A DNA stretch of 13,802 nt from Verrucomicrobiota bacterium. GTDB taxonomy: Bacteria; Verrucomicrobiota; Verrucomicrobiia; Limisphaerales; UBA1100. The notes under the pieces were generated by a model. That model was not told the DNA's origin. It did not search any database and saw nothing but the letters and a program-made list of their open reading frames with translations. The DNA is taken from assembly GCA_028872645.1 (NCBI GenBank), contig JAPKDK010000051.1, positions 1 to 13,802 of the forward strand, in the 5' to 3' direction. Made by a program: the position numbers and the translations under genes. Positions 1 through 7,314 of the stretch are shown piece by piece; within the stretch, counting starts at the first letter, position 1, and every line of letters begins with the position of its first letter.

Positions 1-211
1 GGGGGGCATCCATGACGAAAAACCCATCGCCGTGAAAGGCATCCAGTGCTCCATGGCGATTCCGAAAGGAAAGAAGCTGAAACACCTCCGATTTTTCACG
101 CCCGAGAAAAACGGCGCTCAGGAATTAATTGCGACCACCAAGGATCAACGAGTACGGTTCACCGTGCCGGAATTTTTGGTGTACGCCGTGGTGGAATTAG
201 AATTTGAGTAG
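1..211 (+). CDS. C-terminal fragment of an unidentified protein, cut by the window edge
   Basis: An open frame enters from the left edge (first full codon at base 2) and ends at TAG 209-211, leaving 69 residues. The visible part alternates hydrophobic and charged residues and ends with VRFTVPEFLVYAVVELEFE, a pattern typical of the last strands of a C-terminal beta-sandwich, such as those closing many secreted glycoside hydrolases. There is no catalytic motif in the fragment, so no function is assigned. The next gene converges on it (stop to stop gap of 68 bases). The gap holds a T-rich run at 240-248 but no convincing hairpin. The frame is believed because it is open to the edge, has protein-like composition and leaves a normal short gap to its convergent neighbour. 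Confidence 0.65.
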   Translation, partial: GGIHDEKPIAVKGIQCSMAIPKGKKLKHLRFFTPEKNGAQELIATTKDQRVRFTVPEFLVYAVVELEFE

Positions 212-279
212 AGCGCGCGTGGGAGGGACGAGGGCCCCTTCTTTTTTTGAAATGGAGCAAGGTGGAACTTGCCTCTCCC

Positions 280-2292
280 TTATTTCAGCGCGTCGATTTG
301 TTTCAAGTCAAAATGCTCGAGCAAGCCGTGACACATCATTTCGGGCAGATGATTGGCGCCTTTGTTTCCCGTGATAACTTCTTTGAGGCTTTTCATCGGC
401 TGTTCCAATTCGACGGTCGCGATGGCGTCCGTCTGCACCGCGGCCAAGCGCGCGGCGACACTGAGGCGAGGGCCGATGGATTTCATATTCACGGCGCCGC
501 CGAATTCGTTTTTGGCCCAATTGGCGAGGGCGGCGATTTGGCCGGATTGGACGCCGAGGGCGCGTTCGCCCACCGCGTGCATCAAAATGACGTGGAGGAA
601 ATCACGACTTTTGATTTTGGATTCACCAAAGAAAAACGGGTCGAAGGCGATGACGCGTTGGCCGGCGGCGAGTAATTTCATCACGGTAGCCGCTTGTATT
701 TTGCGCCCATCGTCGGCGATGAAGAGGGTTGTCCCTTTGGGGTTGGCGGGCGTAATGACGGTGCCGGGCACGGTCCAGTCGTTGGCGATTTGGAATTGGT
801 AGTGCGCCACGCCGTCAGCTCCACCGATTTTTTTAGCGGTGGCTTTGTGATTTTTTGCGTTAATGATTTTTAGCAGCTTGGCGCGTTGTTCGGCTTTGCT
901 GCCGGTTTGAGGTTTGGGAAAATTTTTCATTAAGCCAAGAGCAATAGTGTTGAAGGAGTGATTGTCTTTGGGCAAGGGGACGATGAGTTCGTCATAGGTT
1001 TTTATTTCCTTTTCACTGGGGATTTCGTCGCGGTTGAATTTTTTGTCGTTGGGATAAAATACGTCCCCGATGAAGCGGTAAAGTTGCTGGCGATTATCGA
1101 CGCCAAAGTTATGGGTGCCGGGTTTAAAATTAATATGGGTGCGCAGGGAATCACGCCGGCCATGCAAACTGAAGATGGGCGCGGCGGCCTCGATGAGCGG
1201 CGGGAGCGCGTGGCCGGCGGTGAAACAGCAGGCGTCGTAAGCGTTATTGGTGAGCAACGCGGAACGGTTGGCGAGCATCGCGGTGAAGTGCGTGTAGTCG
1301 GCGTAGAGGGCGAGGTCGTTGGGAGTTTGCTCGGAATCGCCGAGGTCCTTGCCGTGGCGCGCGCGGGTTTTGAAGCTGGAATAGCCGGCCACGGGATTGG
1401 CGAGCGTGACGCGTTCATCGAGTGAGCTGATGAAAATGGTCTGCCAACCGCCGCCCGAAAGGCCCGCCACCCCCACGCGTTTGGGATCAGCATTGGGATG
1501 GGCGAGGAGCACATCGAGGCCTTTGCTCATGTTGAGATAAAACGGCGCGATGCCGGAGGAGCCGCACAGGTCGAGCTGGTTCATTTGATAATGCCCCATC
1601 CGATTGGCGAACTGACCCATGCCAATCCACTCTGGGTTGAGCACAATCATTCCGCGTTTCACAAGATTGATGCAGCGGAGTTGTTTGTGATCCGTCGCCT
1701 TGCCCGTACGCGCGTGACCGTTGACGTTCATCACCACGGGCACATTGCCCTTGAGCTTGAGCGGCTCGTAAAGGAGTGCGGGAATCCACCATCCAGGCAC
1801 GGCTTCAAACTTCAGTTTCTTGATGCGATAGCCCGGGAGGTTTTCAATCGTATCGCCCCACTCCACTTTCAGCGGTGTGTTGCGCCATTTGGCGGCGGCA
1901 CCACGGAAAATAACTTTGTCTAAAATGTTTTTGCGATACTCGGCGGCTTTGGTTTTCCACTCGGCGGCGGTGCGAACGTGAGGCATTTCGGGCACACGGG
2001 TTTCGTTAAAGACACGCACCTCTTCCAACGCAAGATCGGGGCCGATGATTTCTTCACTGAGCGCCTTGGCGATATCGGCCTCGGTGAGCGGATCGGGATT
2101 GGCGATGAAGGTGGGCTGCGCCAGCAAGAGCGATGCGCGGCTGCCGGGGGAAACACAAAGTTCGCACAGCGGCTCGGCGGATTGCGGCGGCGGCGAGGCG
2201 CAGCAACTTACTCGAGTCGCGTGAGTGACTTTCCAGCCCCAACCGCCTAGCGCGGACACGGCTGCGATTCCGAAAATAAGTGCTGCCTTCAT
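280..2292 (-). CDS. Secreted two-domain alpha/beta hydrolase (acetyl xylan esterase-like)
   Basis: This 670-residue protein is predicted to be an exported serine esterase. The N-terminus has a signal peptide or anchor (residues 1-20, hydrophobic core ALIFGIAAVSALGGWGW). A cysteine-containing linker follows (C30, C31, C43, C46). The first hydrolase lobe spans about 150-420. It carries the nucleophile elbow GLSGGG with Ser279, a likely acid at Asp353 (NAYDACCF) and the catalytic His394 in PGTHNFGVDNR, the layout seen in acetyl-xylan-esterase-like hydrolases of Planctomycetes and Verrucomicrobia. The second lobe (about 510-660, containing FIADDGR and IAFDPFFFGES) looks like a degenerate hydrolase fold without an evident nucleophile. 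The likely role is deacetylation or ester cleavage on polysaccharides outside the cytoplasm; the substrate is inferred from family only. No Shine-Dalgarno precedes the ATG. The gene is divergent from the cysteine desulfurase. Confidence 0.88.
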   Translation of the reverse strand: MKAALIFGIAAVSALGGWGWKVTHATRVSCCASPPPQSAEPLCELCVSPGSRASLLLAQPTFIANPDPLTEADIAKALSEEIIGPDLALEEVRVFNETRVPEMPHVRTAAEWKTKAAEYRKNILDKVIFRGAAAKWRNTPLKVEWGDTIENLPGYRIKKLKFEAVPGWWIPALLYEPLKLKGNVPVVMNVNGHARTGKATDHKQLRCINLVKRGMIVLNPEWIGMGQFANRMGHYQMNQLDLCGSSGIAPFYLNMSKGLDVLLAHPNADPKRVGVAGLSGGGWQTIFISSLDERVTLANPVAGYSSFKTRARHGKDLGDSEQTPNDLALYADYTHFTAMLANRSALLTNNAYDACCFTAGHALPPLIEAAAPIFSLHGRRDSLRTHINFKPGTHNFGVDNRQQLYRFIGDVFYPNDKKFNRDEIPSEKEIKTYDELIVPLPKDNHSFNTIALGLMKNFPKPQTGSKAEQRAKLLKIINAKNHKATAKKIGGADGVAHYQFQIANDWTVPGTVITPANPKGTTLFIADDGRKIQAATVMKLLAAGQRVIAFDPFFFGESKIKSRDFLHVILMHAVGERALGVQSGQIAALANWAKNEFGGAVNMKSIGPRLSVAARLAAVQTDAIATVELEQPMKSLKEVITGNKGANHLPEMMCHGLLEHFDLKQIDALK

Positions 2293-2348
2293 ACCGTTGA
2301 ATTAGCTGTCATTTTACCGCGCGCAGTGTGTCTTCACAAGAAAAAGCT

Positions 2349-2377
2349 TTGATTTTGGCACGGAAAGGCTGTTTAAC
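2349..2377 (+). promoter_or_regulatory. Possible sigma-70 promoter for the cysteine desulfurase
   Basis: TTGATT at 2349-2354 and TTTAAC at 2372-2377 are separated by 17 bases; each matches the consensus at four of six positions. It lies 35 bases before the preferred ATG at 2412 in the divergent intergenic region. If used, it would exclude the far upstream GTG at 2328 as a start. Matches this loose occur by chance, so confidence is low. Confidence 0.2.
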
Positions 2378-2411
2378 TCGCCGTTCCCCCGCGATGTTTG
2401 CGGCTGAATTG

Positions 2412-3602
2412 ATGAGTAACGAGCCATTTTATTATTTTGATAACAACGCCACCACGCGTGTAGCGCCGGAGGTGTTGGAGGCGATGCTACCGTTTCTCAC
2501 GGAGCAATGGGGCAATCCTTCCAGCGCGTACACTTTCGGCAATCGCCTGGTGGGGGCGGTGGATGCCGCGCGCGAACAGGTGGCGGCGCTGATCAATGCC
2601 GATCTGCGCGAAATTATTTTCACCAGTTGCGGCACCGAAAGCAGCAATGCGGCGCTCAACAGCGTGTTGCTCACGCGGCCGGGCAAACGGCATCTCGTCA
2701 CCACGGCGGTGGAGCACTCGGCCAATTTGAAGTTTGGCGAGGCGTTCGAGAAACGCGGCGGCGAAGTCACATGGCTACCGGTGGATCGCGCGGGTCAATT
2801 AGATGTGCACGAACTGCACGAGGCCATTCGCGAGGATACCGCGGCGGTGACGGTGATGCTGGCCAACAACGAGACGGGCGTGATTTTTCCAATCGAAGAA
2901 ATCGCCGCGATGTGTCGTGCAAAAAATGTGCTTTTCCATACCGACGCCGTGCAAACGCCCGGCAAGTTGAAGCTGGATGTGAAGGCGATGGGGGTGGATT
3001 TCATGTCGCTCTCGGCCCACAAACTGCACGCGCCCAAAGGCATCGGAATGTTGTACGTGCGGCGGGGCACGCCGTGGCAGCCATACGTGATGGGCGGTGG
3101 CCAGGAAAGCGGTCGACGCGGCGGCACGGAAAATGTCGCGCAAATCGTAGCCTTCGGCCGCGCAGCGGAGATGGCGATGGCGAGCCTCGAAAACGATACG
3201 TCCCGCATCCGCGCTTTGCGCGATCGGATGGAAGCGAGCATTATGAGCAGCATCGAGGGCGTCACGCGCAATGGCGCGAAGGAGCCGCGATTGCTGAACA
3301 CAAGTAATTTGAGTTTTGCCAATTGCGAGGCGGAGGCGATTTTGTTGCTGCTCGATCGCGAGGGCATTTGCGCCAGCAGCGGCTCGGCATGCACCACCGG
3401 TTCGCTGGCGCCGAGCCACGTGCTGACGGCGATGGGTGTTTCGCCGGAACACGCTCTCGGTTCGGTAAGACTGAGCCTTAGCAAATATACTACCGATGCG
3501 GAAGTTGATTTTCTGCTGGAAAAACTGCCCGATATGATAGCTAAATTGCGCGGGGCCTCCCCGCGTTCCACCGAGCCAGTGGTACAATCCGCCCAATCAT
3601 AG
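2412..3602 (+). CDS. Cysteine desulfurase (IscS/NifS type, PLP-dependent)
   Basis: The enzyme takes sulfur from L-cysteine, releasing alanine, and holds it as a persulfide for Fe-S clusters, thiamine or tRNA thiolation. From the ATG at 2412 it has 396 residues, the usual length. Key residues fall where expected for group I enzymes: FDNNATT at 9-15, His102, Asp178 and Gln181 around the cofactor, the Schiff-base lysine Lys204 in SAHK, and the persulfide Cys327 in ASSGSACTTG, followed by SLAPSHVL. The same frame extends upstream to a GTG at 2328 and another ATG at 2394, but those 28 extra residues are not family-like and the conserved fold starts right after MSNEPFYY. None of the three starts has a Shine-Dalgarno. 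No IscR, IscU, SufBCD or Nif gene is adjacent, so the sulfur acceptor cannot be named; the loop resembles NifS as much as IscS. Confidence 0.93.
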   Translation: MSNEPFYYFDNNATTRVAPEVLEAMLPFLTEQWGNPSSAYTFGNRLVGAVDAAREQVAALINADLREIIFTSCGTESSNAALNSVLLTRPGKRHLVTTAVEHSANLKFGEAFEKRGGEVTWLPVDRAGQLDVHELHEAIREDTAAVTVMLANNETGVIFPIEEIAAMCRAKNVLFHTDAVQTPGKLKLDVKAMGVDFMSLSAHKLHAPKGIGMLYVRRGTPWQPYVMGGGQESGRRGGTENVAQIVAFGRAAEMAMASLENDTSRIRALRDRMEASIMSSIEGVTRNGAKEPRLLNTSNLSFANCEAEAILLLLDREGICASSGSACTTGSLAPSHVLTAMGVSPEHALGSVRLSLSKYTTDAEVDFLLEKLPDMIAKLRGASPRSTEPVVQSAQS

Positions 3603-3667
3603 ACTAAAAGCCTTTTTTTTGTAACACTTTACCGCATTAAGCGTCATAACCTCGGGAATACATTATT

Positions 3668-4393
3668 ATGAAAACAGTTATAGCCATAATCGCAGCCATG
3701 ATCGTAAGCTCGGCAATTACCTTCTTTGTCACCAGCTCATCCTCAAAAAACAAGGTCCAAGAGCGAAAGGAATCTAAAACTGATACCCAGTCTGCTAAAG
3801 TGGCAGAGCTCCGTAAGCAAATTAAGGATCTTCAAACCGCTTCCGCTTCGCGCGCCACAATTGTCCTCAAGGAATCCAATGTGAAAGTACCCGGCGTGGT
3901 GACCGATCCGGCGGATTTGATTGATCAGCTTATTGCAGACGGTGCCACTGGGGCCGACGTGGAATCGCAAAAACGGGTGATCCATTATTTTGAAAGCCTT
4001 GTGGACGCCGGCGAAGAGTCACTACCTGCCATCTCCAACTTTATGGCACAGGGCGTGGATAAAGAATTTGGCCGGCCCAGCTTCCGACAGCAGCTCGGAA
4101 TCACCAACGCCCAAGCGGAGGAGATGCGGACCTTTGTAACCGAATCTTGGGGAGAAGGTTCAGAATTGCGCAAAAAGATGGGTGAGCTTTGGAGCAACCA
4201 AGAAATGAGCCGGGAAGAAAAAATGGAGAAAATGCGAGAGATCGGAAATTCAAGTAGAGAAAAATTCATGGGGATGATGACAGACGAACAAAAGGCACAG
4301 ATGGAGCAAATGGGCGGCAGCCAAGAAGAACGTGTTCGGAACATGATGCGGGGAATGATGGGAGGCAGAGGCGGCGGCAGAGGTGGACGTTAA
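3668..4393 (+). CDS. Membrane-anchored coiled-coil protein with Spy-like segment and RGG tail (split N-terminal module)
   Basis: I recognise no named family for this 241-residue protein. Residues 1-22 form an N-terminal membrane anchor or signal (MKTVIAIIAAMIVSSAITFF), followed by a charged helical stretch (about 27-57) likely to be a coiled coil. Residues 101-126 (QKRVIHYFESLVDAGEESLP onward) align by eye with residues 96-121 of the protein at 9881 and 98-123 of the one at 11155, and the three anchors also resemble each other. Residues 143-215 are helical, Met/Glu-rich and contain LGITNAQAEEM and MTDEQKAQMEQM, which resemble the LTxxQ motifs of the Spy/CpxP periplasmic chaperone family; this is a suggestion only. 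The tail is MMGGRGGGRGGR. The next gene starts 52 bases downstream and supplies the helical-repeat part missing here, so the two are probably co-transcribed partners. Confidence 0.85.
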   Translation: MKTVIAIIAAMIVSSAITFFVTSSSSKNKVQERKESKTDTQSAKVAELRKQIKDLQTASASRATIVLKESNVKVPGVVTDPADLIDQLIADGATGADVESQKRVIHYFESLVDAGEESLPAISNFMAQGVDKEFGRPSFRQQLGITNAQAEEMRTFVTESWGEGSELRKKMGELWSNQEMSREEKMEKMREIGNSSREKFMGMMTDEQKAQMEQMGGSQEERVRNMMRGMMGGRGGGRGGR

Positions 4394-4445
4394 AACCAAC
4401 CCAAACAATCTGAAATCTAACTAAAATCTAATCCACTCTAAGAAA

Positions 4446-5621
4446 ATGAAACGTACACTTAATATTCTAATTCTCTTGGCTCTTACCGGAGTCATTTCAG
4501 CCCAACCAGGCGGCAGAGGCGGTGGTGATCGAGGTCAAGGTCAGCGCCCTGGTGGTGATCGAGGTCAGCGCCCCGGTGGTGATCGCGGAGGAGAAACCCG
4601 TCGTGTCATGCCCATTTCGCTACGCATCGGCCTCATCGAAACACTCGGCCGCATTGGCGGCGTGGACGCCGAAGCCATCCTAGTGAAAACCCTACGCCAA
4701 ACCCAAGTGGGCGTTGAAGTCTCAATTATTGACAGCCAGCTCACCAAGCTGGCCGACGGCGCGGAGCATCAGTACAAAGACAAAGTGCTCAGTGCGGCAA
4801 AGTACATTCTCCGCAACCCCCCCGATGCCACTAACGAAGTGCCCGGCCAACTGGACTCACGTGCGGTGGGAGCGCTTTGGGATATTCTTATCCGCTACAA
4901 AGATACCACCTTCCAGGAGGACGCCGAGAAAATGCTGGTTACCGAGAATGGCCTCGACCGGCGCGCATTGGACTACCTCACCCGCGTGCTTGAAGCACAG
5001 TCCGTGCCTATCCTTGCTACCGTCTACTATGATACCAACATCGAGAACCGCACCAAGGAAGATTTGTGGGGACGCATTAATGATTACCTCGATGAATCCC
5101 CTGCGGCTGGCCAGGTCATGGTCGATCGTTTCCGGGAAGGCCTCCAGAAAATGGCCGATGAAAAGACCGAACAAGCTAAACGCGAAGCCGAACGGGCCCA
5201 GCGAGCTGCTGGCGGTGGCGGCGAAGAAGCTAGTCGCGCTGATCGCTTTGCAGAGATGAGAGCACGGTTCCAGCAAGGCGGCGGCGGTCGGGGCGGCGGC
5301 TCACGCGGTGCTTTGAGAGGAGACCTCGAACGATTAGGTCGCAGCCCAGGTCAAGGCAAGGAACTTGCCGCCGAGGCCATTAGCAACCGGCGAGCAATCC
5401 TAGCCGGCGTTAAAGGAACCACAAGTGATCCTGATTTCCAGACGATGTTTGCGTCCTTAGATAAAAGGCTCGATGACCTAGCTAATCCCACTGAGGAAAC
5501 CAGCGCTCGTTGGCGCCTTAGCGATCCCGAAAGCGCCCGGCGCGAAGAAGAGAGGCGTAACCGCGACGGTGGTGAAGGAAGAACCCCCGGCACACCTCGG
5601 CGACCCGGACAAGGTAACTAA
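4446..5621 (+). CDS. Secreted helical-repeat protein with RGG-rich segments (split C-terminal module)
   Basis: The protein has 391 residues. Residues 1-19 are a signal peptide with probable cleavage after VISA. Residues 20-50 are a Gly/Arg/Gln/Asp low-complexity region made of GGDRGQRP-type repeats. Residues 56-210 form an all-helical block (ISLRIGLIETLGRIGG, YKDTTFQEDAEKMLVTENGL, LDYLTRVLEAQSVPIL) that aligns by eye with residues 171-325 of the protein at 9881 and about 188-342 of the one at 11155. A basic/acidic helix (233-273) and a second glycine tract (276-287) follow. Residues 311-346 (SNRRAILAGVKG to DKRLDDL) align with the C-terminal helix pair of the 9881 protein. The weak AAG before the ATG is the only ribosome-site hint. 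The 52-base leader contains AAATCTAA twice (4413-4420, 4424-4431). The helices resemble HEAT-like arrays, but I cannot assign a family. A terminator follows at 5637. Confidence 0.85.
   Translation: MKRTLNILILLALTGVISAQPGGRGGGDRGQGQRPGGDRGQRPGGDRGGETRRVMPISLRIGLIETLGRIGGVDAEAILVKTLRQTQVGVEVSIIDSQLTKLADGAEHQYKDKVLSAAKYILRNPPDATNEVPGQLDSRAVGALWDILIRYKDTTFQEDAEKMLVTENGLDRRALDYLTRVLEAQSVPILATVYYDTNIENRTKEDLWGRINDYLDESPAAGQVMVDRFREGLQKMADEKTEQAKREAERAQRAAGGGGEEASRADRFAEMRARFQQGGGGRGGGSRGALRGDLERLGRSPGQGKELAAEAISNRRAILAGVKGTTSDPDFQTMFASLDKRLDDLANPTEETSARWRLSDPESARREEERRNRDGGEGRTPGTPRRPGQGN
4521..4592 (+). repeat. In-frame tandem repeat coding GGDRGQ(GQ)RP
   Basis: GGTGGTGATCG occurs at 4521, 4551 and 4575, giving units of 30 and 24 bases and then a partial third. 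All spacings are multiples of three, so copy-number changes would keep the frame. The repeat encodes the hydrophilic spacer just after the signal peptide of the 4446 gene. Confidence 0.85.
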
Positions 5622-5636
5622 AAGTCAAATTTTCAC

Positions 5637-5660
5637 ACCGCCCTTCGGGGCGGTTTTTTT
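5637..5660 (+). terminator. Rho-independent terminator
   Basis: A perfect 7-bp stem, ACCGCCC (5637-5643) and GGGCGGT (5648-5654), closes a TTCG tetraloop and runs into a T tract ending at 5660. It lies 15 bases after the stop of the 4446 gene and ends the 3668-5621 transcript. The opposite strand lacks a good U-tail, so it is mainly a + strand terminator even though the GNAT gene converges on it. Confidence 0.93.
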
Positions 5661-5673
5661 ATGCCCTAACGTA

Positions 5674-6255
5674 TTACGGCACGGGCCGATCATCCAATTT
5701 TCGCTGCAAATAAATCACATCACGCCATTCACCAAACTTGCAACCGGCCTCCGAAAACACCCCTGCCTTCGTAAATCCATGACGTGCGTGCAATTGCAAA
5801 CTTGGCTCATTCGCCGCATCAATCGTTGCCAGCAGCACGTGCAACTGCCGCTCGCGCCCCGCCTTCAACAGCGCCTCCATTAACCGCCCGCCAATGCCCT
5901 GCCGGCGACTGCGTTCCTTCACATACACCGCCACCGCGCCGGTGAAGCGAAACCCCATTCGTTCCTGATGAGGCCCCAGCGAGCCCCAGCCCACAATCAC
6001 GCCGTCCGTTTCCGCCACCAGAATGGGGTAGTTGCGGCCCGTAAAATAGTCGAACCATTCCTCCCGCTGCGCCAGCGTGTGCGGCACGTCTTCATACGCC
6101 GCCGCCGGCTCGCGCACCGCCGCGTTGTAAATCAACAAAATCCCCGGCACATCTTCACGCACCGCCGCCCGAATAATCACCTCATCGCTCACACCCGCAA
6201 GGAACCACACCGCCCCATGCGGCACGAGCCTTTTTGACGGTTTGACTCTCCGCAT
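5674..6255 (-). CDS. GNAT-family N-acetyltransferase (phosphinothricin/amino-acid acetyltransferase-like)
   Basis: The 193-residue protein would transfer acetyl from acetyl-CoA to an amine, by resemblance an amino acid or amino-acid analogue such as methionine derivatives or phosphinothricin; the real substrate is unknown. Visible signatures are IIRAAVREDVPGILLIYN (27-44), the acetyl-CoA loop RRQGIG (117-122) after strand VAVYV, the helix with NEPSLQLHARHGF (149-161), and GEWRDVIYLQRKL near the end. This order is that of the PAT/MnaT group. The start is uncertain. ATG at 6255 has a GGAGG 11 bases upstream, whereas GTG at 6192 gives 172 residues, closer to the usual family start just before IIRA. 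The first 21 residues are basic and not family-like. The gene is divergent from asd. Confidence 0.9.
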   Translation of the reverse strand: MRRVKPSKRLVPHGAVWFLAGVSDEVIIRAAVREDVPGILLIYNAAVREPAAAYEDVPHTLAQREEWFDYFTGRNYPILVAETDGVIVGWGSLGPHQERMGFRFTGAVAVYVKERSRRQGIGGRLMEALLKAGRERQLHVLLATIDAANEPSLQLHARHGFTKAGVFSEAGCKFGEWRDVIYLQRKLDDRPVP

Positions 6256-6269
6256 TTTTCGGTTATCCT
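6242..6269 (+). promoter_or_regulatory. Candidate promoter for asd overlapping the GNAT start region
   Basis: TTGACT (6242-6247, five of six consensus bases) and TATCCT (6264-6269, four of six) are 16 bases apart. Transcription would begin around 6275-6277, only about five bases before the asd ATG at 6282, giving a nearly leaderless message. This fits the absence of a Shine-Dalgarno before asd. The promoter would lie across the first codons of the divergent GNAT gene if that gene starts at 6255. Confidence 0.35.
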
Positions 6270-6271
6270 CC
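6267..6271 (-). promoter_or_regulatory. Possible Shine-Dalgarno for the longer GNAT start
   Basis: On the minus strand GGAGG stands 11 bases before the ATG at 6253-6255. This is the main argument for the 193-residue version. The spacing is somewhat long, and the site shares bases with the candidate -10 box of asd on the other strand, so it may be coincidental. Confidence 0.35.
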
Positions 6272-6281
6272 GCGCCCTCGA

Positions 6282-7286
6282 ATGAGCAAACTCAAATATA
6301 ACGTGGCCGTGGTGGGTGTAACCGGTGCAGTGGGGCAGACGATGCTTCGCGTGCTGGAAGCGCGGCGGTTTCCCGTTGATCAACTCCTGCCGCTGGCTTC
6401 CAAGCGTAGTGCGGGCAAGCGCGTGCGTTTCAACGGCAAACAAATCACCGTGCGCGAACTCAAGCGCGATTCGTTTGTGGGCGTGGACATTGCGCTCTTC
6501 AGCGCCGGTGGCGGCATCAGCCAAAAATTTGCGCCCATCGCTGTGAAAGCCGGCGCGGTGGTGGTGGATAATTCCAGCGCCTTCCGAATGGAGAAAAACG
6601 TGCCGCTCGTGGTGCCGGAAATTAATGGCGCGGACGTGGCGAAACATCGCGGCATCATCGCCAACCCAAACTGCAGCACCATCGTCACGCTGATGGCGCT
6701 GCATCCACTGCACGCGGCGTTTGGCGTGAAACACATTTTCGCGGCCACCTATCAAGCCGTGTCCGGCAGCGGCGCGCAGGGGATTGTGGAACTGGAAACG
6801 CAGGTGAAAGATCTTGCGCGCGGGAACAAGGTTTCCAAGTTAGTTTACCCCCACCAAATCGCCTTCAACGCCCTCCCCCACGTGGATGCCTTTCTCGACA
6901 ACGGCTACACGAAGGAGGAAATGAAACTCGAAAACGAGGGCCGCAAAATCTTGCATCACCCGCGCTTCCGCGCCAGCACCACCTGCGTGCGAGTGCCCGT
7001 GTACCGCGCCCACTCCATCGCGGTGAATGCGGAATTCACAAAGCCGATCACCGTAACCGCCGCGCGGCGCGTTTTGAAAAAGGCGCCAGGACTGGATTTG
7101 CTCGATGAAGTTTCCAAAAATATTTACCCGATGGCGTTGGAAAGAGCCGAAAAAGATAATTGCGCCGTGGGCCGCATTCGCAAAGATTGCGCCATGAAAA
7201 ATGGCCTGAGCTTCTGGGTCGTGGGCGACCAAATCCTGAAGGGTGCAGCGCTCAACGCAGTGCAAATTGCGGAGATATTAATTTAA
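6282..7286 (+). CDS. asd: Aspartate-semialdehyde dehydrogenase
   Basis: This cytoplasmic enzyme reduces L-aspartyl-4-phosphate to aspartate semialdehyde with NADPH. It is the branch point to lysine/diaminopimelate, threonine, methionine and isoleucine. The 334-residue length is typical. Visible features are the nucleotide-binding start VAVVGVTGAVGQ (8-19), SAGGGIS (74-80), DNSSAFRM (96-103), VPEINGAD (111-118), the catalytic Cys131 in NPNCST, Gln158 in TYQAVSGSG, and the active-site base His244 in YRAHS, all in canonical order. The ATG is 26 bases from the divergent GNAT ATG and lacks a Shine-Dalgarno. No other aspartate-pathway gene is adjacent in the window. The downstream gap of 28 bases to a convergent small gene shows no T-tailed terminator. 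Confidence 0.97.
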   Translation: MSKLKYNVAVVGVTGAVGQTMLRVLEARRFPVDQLLPLASKRSAGKRVRFNGKQITVRELKRDSFVGVDIALFSAGGGISQKFAPIAVKAGAVVVDNSSAFRMEKNVPLVVPEINGADVAKHRGIIANPNCSTIVTLMALHPLHAAFGVKHIFAATYQAVSGSGAQGIVELETQVKDLARGNKVSKLVYPHQIAFNALPHVDAFLDNGYTKEEMKLENEGRKILHHPRFRASTTCVRVPVYRAHSIAVNAEFTKPITVTAARRVLKKAPGLDLLDEVSKNIYPMALERAEKDNCAVGRIRKDCAMKNGLSFWVVGDQILKGAALNAVQIAEILI

Positions 7287-7314
7287 TACGGATGCGCTTT
7301 TGAAGAGGCGCAAC

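Noticed and set aside
225..250. GGGCCC followed by a T tract as a terminator after the first fragment
   Set aside because: The palindrome has no loop and the flanking bases do not extend a stem.
280..2290. Several long open frames on the + strand opposite the hydrolase gene (for example 958-1425 and 1498-1923)
   Set aside because: They lie fully within the minus-strand gene, have no family features and biased composition, and arise from codon bias of the real gene.
2500..3596. Open frames of over 250 residues overlapping the cysteine desulfurase on both strands
   Set aside because: The desulfurase frame has all catalytic residues in order; the alternatives are Arg/Gly/His-rich shadows.
3605..3622. 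T8 tract after the cysteine desulfurase as a terminator
   Set aside because: No GC-rich stem precedes it; the nearest complementary bases leave no room for a loop.
4391..4448. Interpretation of the 3668/4446 pair as one gene broken by a frameshift
   Set aside because: The second gene starts with its own convincing signal peptide and the first ends in a distinct RGG tail before TAA; the gap has no residual coding similarity. A stable split is the better reading.
4505..5320. RGG tracts as evidence for a cytoplasmic RNA-binding protein
   Set aside because: Both proteins begin with export signals, and no RNA-recognition fold is visible.
7288..7310. TGCGC...GCGCA inverted repeat after asd as a terminator
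   Set aside because: A five-base stem with a ten-base loop and no T tract after it; too weak to call.
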